Positions 61,390 to 64,000 of a stretch of 64,000 bases of DNA are shown one piece after another. Source of the DNA: JADGRF01 sp035274465 (lineage in GTDB: Bacteria > Myxococcota_A > Polyangia > Polyangiales > JAFGIB01); assembly GCA_035274465.1 (NCBI GenBank), contig DATEOF010000358.1, positions 1 through 64,000 on the forward strand, read 5' to 3'. The notes beneath the pieces were generated by a model. The model was not told the origin of the DNA and made no database searches. It worked only from the letters and a program-made list of their open reading frames with translations. Every line of letters starts with the position of its first letter. Position 1 is the first letter of the stretch. The position numbers and the translations under genes were made by a program.

Positions 61390-62393
61390 ATATATCGAGC
61401 CTGGATGGCGTCGCGGGTGGTGCGATCGAGGGCTCCCTGCGTGTGCAGTAGGCTCTCCAGGGTGATTGCCTTGAAGGTGCTCGCGTCGCGCAGCATGTCG
61501 CGATACTGGGCAGCTGCGGACGAGATGCTCGGGTTGAGCTCGGGGTACACCAACACGAATCTCCCGGCCTGCCAGTGGCGCGAGGGGTGCTGCAGCATCG
61601 AGAGCGCCAGCAGGTGGCGGCGCCAGATCGCTTGCAGCCGGCTGCCCTGGAGCGACTGCCAGCCGGGCAAGAACGCGTCGCTGCGTTCGGCGACTGCGAC
61701 GTAGCGCGCCATGGCAGCTGGTGGCGGCGCCACCTCGGGCTCGGCGTGCTCGTGGTACATGATGGACAGGCCCTGGATCGTGCCGCCCCCGTCGCCCTCG
61801 ATCTCGAGCGCCAGATCGAAGTCGGTGTCGTCGGCGAGGAACGCCGGACTGCGGCGGCCGGGCGAATGGGCGAAACGCAGGCTGATCGCGCCGCGCGGCA
61901 GCTCCGGCCACCAGGCGCTCACCGCGCGCTGCGCGGCGCCGGGGTCGGTGCTCAGCGAACCGAACAGGTTGAAGCACAGCGACAGCGGGTCGAGCAGATC
62001 GGCCAACAGTCGGTCACTGTCCAGGGTCTGATGCTCTTCGCGCAGGCCGAGCCGCGCGCGCGCCGCAGCCTGAGCAGCCGGCGTCAAGAAGTTCGCGGCG
62101 CTGCTGCGCGCGAACTCGAGCTCCAGCCGGCTGCCCACGCGCTTCGAACGCATGCCTCCGCGCAGCGGATCGCTGCCGATCGGCAGGTCTTGCGCGTTGC
62201 GCCAGCGCGCTTGGTGCCAGCGAGCCAAACGCTTCCAGGCCGTCGTCGCAGGTTCGCTCGCCACGCGATCGACGTCGAACCAGCAGTCCGCGTCTTGCGC
62301 CTCGGCGTGCGTGTAGTGTGCTTGGCCCATCGCGCGATCGATCGCTTCATGTGCCTCGCGCGCTGCGCGACCGCCCTCCAAGTTCGCCGTCAT
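61386..62393 (-). CDS. PGN_0703-like nuclease-fold protein, catalytic residues doubtful
   Basis: 335 residues. The middle and C-terminal part resembles PGN_0703-type restriction-endonuclease-like proteins: DDTDFDLALEIEGDGGGTIQ then GLSIMYHEHAE, a Q-R-containing LSMLQHPSRHWQAGRFVLVY and the terminal SAAAQYRDMLRDASTFKAIT-LESLL block. In that group the strand following the Asp normally carries E-x-K; here it reads L-S-I-M-Y-H-E, so Glu and Lys are missing. It could be a catalytically dead relative or a different use of the fold. The family assignment is from pattern memory. Convergent overlap with the GT87 gene. Confidence 0.65.
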   Translation of the reverse strand: MTANLEGGRAAREAHEAIDRAMGQAHYTHAEAQDADCWFDVDRVASEPATTAWKRLARWHQARWRNAQDLPIGSDPLRGGMRSKRVGSRLELEFARSSAANFLTPAAQAAARARLGLREEHQTLDSDRLLADLLDPLSLCFNLFGSLSTDPGAAQRAVSAWWPELPRGAISLRFAHSPGRRSPAFLADDTDFDLALEIEGDGGGTIQGLSIMYHEHAEPEVAPPPAAMARYVAVAERSDAFLPGWQSLQGSRLQAIWRRHLLALSMLQHPSRHWQAGRFVLVYPELNPSISSAAAQYRDMLRDASTFKAITLESLLHTQGALDRTTRDAIQARYI

Positions 62394-62602
62394 ACTGCAG
62401 ACCTCAGAATGCTCATCCTACTCCGACGCGAAGCAAAGCGTGTGACCCGCAACACGCCAATCGTATCGGTGTCGCTGTCCGAGTCTCGCGCACACTGCAC
62501 GCGCACGCGTGACCCGATCCGTGGTTCACTACACACGCGGTTCGAAACACCGACCAAAAACTCCAAAGAGTTGTCGGGAAGATCCCGGGGCGCACAAAAA
62601 TC
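62394..62602. other. Intergenic region, no recognised content
   Basis: 209 bases between two minus-strand genes. I see no RNA gene, conserved repeat or convincing coding sequence; it presumably contains the promoter of the nuclease-fold gene. Confidence 0.5.
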
Positions 62603-62716
62603 TTACGCGAGGGTCTTGTACATCGGCACGAACACGATGTCGCGTCCATCGCCCAGCGGGTAGCTGCGCGGGCCTTCGCTCGCATACCGCGCGCCGCGCA
62701 CGATGGCCGCTGTCAC
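62603..62716 (-). CDS. Small ORF coupled to the COQ4-like gene
   Basis: 37 codons from GTG 62716: VTAAIVRGARYASEGPRSYP then LGDGRDIVFVPMYKTLA. The GTG overlaps the stop of the COQ4-like gene (GTGA at 62713-62716), a translational-coupling arrangement. The sequence looks protein-like (a late IVFVPMY strand). It may be a genuine microprotein or the relic of a lost C-terminal domain; no family is recognised. Confidence 0.4.
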   Translation of the reverse strand: MTAAIVRGARYASEGPRSYPLGDGRDIVFVPMYKTLA

Positions 62717-63423
62717 GCAGGGGTCAAGTCGGCGACGCCGAGCTGCTCGCGCACGCGCGCCAGCGGCTCTGCCCAGAGATCTTCCCAGCGCACGGCGAGC
62801 AAGAAGCTGGCGGCCTCCCCGGCTCTGCGCGCGCGAGCGACCATGCGCCACATGCGCGGATAGCGCAGACCGAAGAACAGCAAGCCGAACGAGGTGATCG
62901 CAGCCGAAAACCTCTGATGCAGCTGCGCGTACGAAAACGCCTGCAGCGCGACCTCGCCCGGAATGTCGGTCGGCAGACCCGTCAGCACGTGCCACAGATC
63001 GTGCGTCTGTTTGATCCGCTGCGTGATGTACGTGAGATCCTCGGGCAGCCCCGGAGACGGCTGAAAGATGTCGGGATCGAGGCCCTGAGCCTGGAGCGCG
63101 CGTGCGTAGGCGCCGCCGAGCGTGTCCGCCGGCAACGAGCGCAGCCGGGAGTAGTCGACGCTGTGCGAATCGATCGCGGGGCGCGCATGCAAGAGCTCGC
63201 GGCCCGCCGGATGTTCCTGCATGCGCGAGAGGAGTCGCGGCAACGTGTCCCGATCGAGCGCGATCGCCAGATAGAACACCTGTTGCGTGTCCTTGGTGTT
63301 CAGCGCCAGCGAGATCCCCGCCTTCCAGGCCATGCGCGCACGCGCCAAACGCCCCATGTTCTGCACGGCGTCGACGGCTTCGACCTCACTCTTCGGCCCA
63401 CTCAAAATCCCGCTGAGCTGCAT
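62713..63423 (-). CDS. COQ4-family protein
   Basis: 236 residues, with AGGAG six bases before ATG 63423. COQ4 signatures: AVQNMGRLARARMAWK, FIFxxSPGLPED-like QPSPGLPEDLTYITQRIKQ, then the conserved metal-binding THDLWHVLTGLPTDIPGEVA (H-D-x-x-H with a following Glu) and LQAFSYAQLHQRFSAAITSF. Eukaryotic COQ4 organises or catalyses a step in ubiquinone synthesis; bacterial relatives are uncharacterised. It is divergent from a TetR gene, and twin dyads cover the gap, one overlapping the ribosome-binding region of this gene, so it is likely repressed by that regulator. Confidence 0.9.
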   Translation of the reverse strand: MQLSGILSGPKSEVEAVDAVQNMGRLARARMAWKAGISLALNTKDTQQVFYLAIALDRDTLPRLLSRMQEHPAGRELLHARPAIDSHSVDYSRLRSLPADTLGGAYARALQAQGLDPDIFQPSPGLPEDLTYITQRIKQTHDLWHVLTGLPTDIPGEVALQAFSYAQLHQRFSAAITSFGLLFFGLRYPRMWRMVARARRAGEAASFLLAVRWEDLWAEPLARVREQLGVADLTPA

Positions 63424-63432
63424 GGCCTGCTC

Positions 63433-63477
63433 CTATTGTCAGAATCGACAATAGCGCTATTGTCAGCGCTGTCAATA
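63433..63477. promoter_or_regulatory. Twin TetR-type operators between COQ4-like and TetR genes
   Basis: Site 1: CTATTGTC (63433-63440) and GACAATAG (63447-63454), perfect 8-base arms, 6-base spacer. Site 2: TATTGTC (63458-63464) and GTCAATA (63471-63477), the same arms with one mismatch and the same spacing. Centres are 24 bases apart. Site 1 abuts the COQ4 Shine-Dalgarno and site 2 lies 23 bases before the TetR start. Confidence 0.85.
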
Positions 63478-63500
63478 CGAACGCGTGTTACAAGGCAGCG

Positions 63501-64000
63501 GTGGCCGCGAAGAAAAAGCGCATCCGGCGCAGCCCGGAGCAAGCACGCCAGCACATCCTCGACGCCGCGATTCGGGCGCTGTCGGTGGACGGCCCCGCAG
63601 GCTCGAGCTTAAAACAAGTAGCCACGGAAGCGGGCACCAGCCACGCCCTGGTCACCCATTACTTCGGCACGTACGAAGCCCTGGTCGAAGCCGCCGTCGA
63701 AGAGGCGATGACCCAGGTCCGGCATCGCCTGGTGACGCGTGCGATGGCGCTACAGAACCCCACGCCCGAAGGCCTGGTGCAGCTCTACCTGGATATCGCG
63801 CTGGAGCCCTGGTACGGCCGGCTGGTCAGCTGGGCACTCTTCAACGACCGCGAAGGCTCGTCGCAATACGCAGCGAAGCTGGTGCCCGACATGAAGCTGA
63901 TGGCTGCAGCCACCGAATACGTCTTCCGCAACTCGGGGCAAGCGATCGGCCCGGAGAAGGCCGAGACGCTGCTGGTCTGCGTGTGGTCGGTCGTCGTGGG
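63501..64000 (+). CDS. TetR family regulator, truncated by the window edge
   Basis: 166 residues visible from GTG 63501. The HTH is RQHILDAAIRALSVDGPAGS then SLKQVATEAGTSHALVTHYF and GTYEALVEAAVEEAM (recognition helix ending in the conserved Y-F). The C-terminal ligand domain is incomplete. It is divergent from the COQ4-like gene and shares two operator-like dyads with it, so it probably controls both. Confidence 0.88.
   Translation, partial: MAAKKKRIRRSPEQARQHILDAAIRALSVDGPAGSSLKQVATEAGTSHALVTHYFGTYEALVEAAVEEAMTQVRHRLVTRAMALQNPTPEGLVQLYLDIALEPWYGRLVSWALFNDREGSSQYAAKLVPDMKLMAAATEYVFRNSGQAIGPEKAETLLVCVWSVVV

Noticed and set aside
62603..62995. A longer 130-codon frame ending at 62603
   Set aside because: Its upstream part lies antisense and out of frame inside the COQ4-like gene; only the last 37 codons from GTG 62716 are plausible.
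1..64000. tRNA, rRNA, CRISPR arrays, transposons
   Set aside because: I looked for T-loop GGTTCGAxTCC patterns, direct repeat arrays, and transposase motifs; nothing convincing was found. Absence is from reading only and could be checked with tRNAscan and CRISPR finders.

Overview
The window is very GC-rich, gene-dense on both strands, and almost certainly from a myxobacterium-like member of the Myxococcota (Polyangia type). This is an inference from gene content: a 1,409-residue hybrid Ser/Thr kinase/ATPase with an HRD-V-S-P-x-N catalytic loop, many Gly/Ser/Ala-linker lipoproteins with cysteine-rich domains, hemerythrin-like proteins, and many TetR-controlled catabolic or efflux genes. No rRNA, tRNA, CRISPR array, insertion sequence or prophage is visible.

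Layout. 1-4451: a truncated secreted protein and the giant kinase-ATPase (minus strand). 4.5-10.0 kb: a plus-strand run of small enzymes (MFS transporter, RidA, GNAT, DUF1697, YaeQ, methyltransferase, a decayed NmrA-like gene, exonuclease III). 10-19.1 kb: a secreted hydrolase, a membrane-anchored thioredoxin, and a cluster of lipoproteins and a GT-C-like membrane protein. 19.1-31.4 kb: a PQQ-type beta-propeller with a small lipoprotein, a phosphatase/kinase-like pair, three large membrane proteins, a cysteine-rich lipoprotein, an SDR enzyme and a small lipoprotein. 31.7-33.9 kb: a divergent oxidoreductase/TetR pair with two near-identical operators, then a hemerythrin. 34-39 kb: debris of a decayed gene, a tightly coupled MoxR-type AAA ATPase/VWA pair, a hydrolase, and a recombination scar joining two broken genes. 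39-48.2 kb: secreted phosphodiesterase, trypsin-like protease, an antiporter remnant, a second hemerythrin under a large dyad, a copper monooxygenase fused to a heme-c motif, a tandem VWA lipoprotein and a DUF2071 protein. 48.2-53.2 kb: an RND efflux pump with a divergent TetR regulator. 53.3-64 kb: O-methyltransferase, methylsuccinyl-CoA dehydrogenase (ethylmalonyl-CoA pathway), methyltransferase, FadL-like porin, an ECF42-type sigma factor with its DGPF/YCII partner, a GT87 membrane protein, a PGN_0703-like protein, and a COQ4-like protein divergent from a TetR regulator with paired operators.

Most unusual elements: the AAA-VWA pair; the PHM-like copper monooxygenase with an N-terminal CxxCH site; the duplicated VWA lipoprotein and duplicated Cys-rich lipoprotein; three divergent TetR/operator arrangements; the 13-bp-arm dyad upstream of a hemerythrin; an in-frame TGA separating a plausible start from an MFS gene; and several well-resolved gene remnants. 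Nothing was searched against databases; family names rest on motif recognition.
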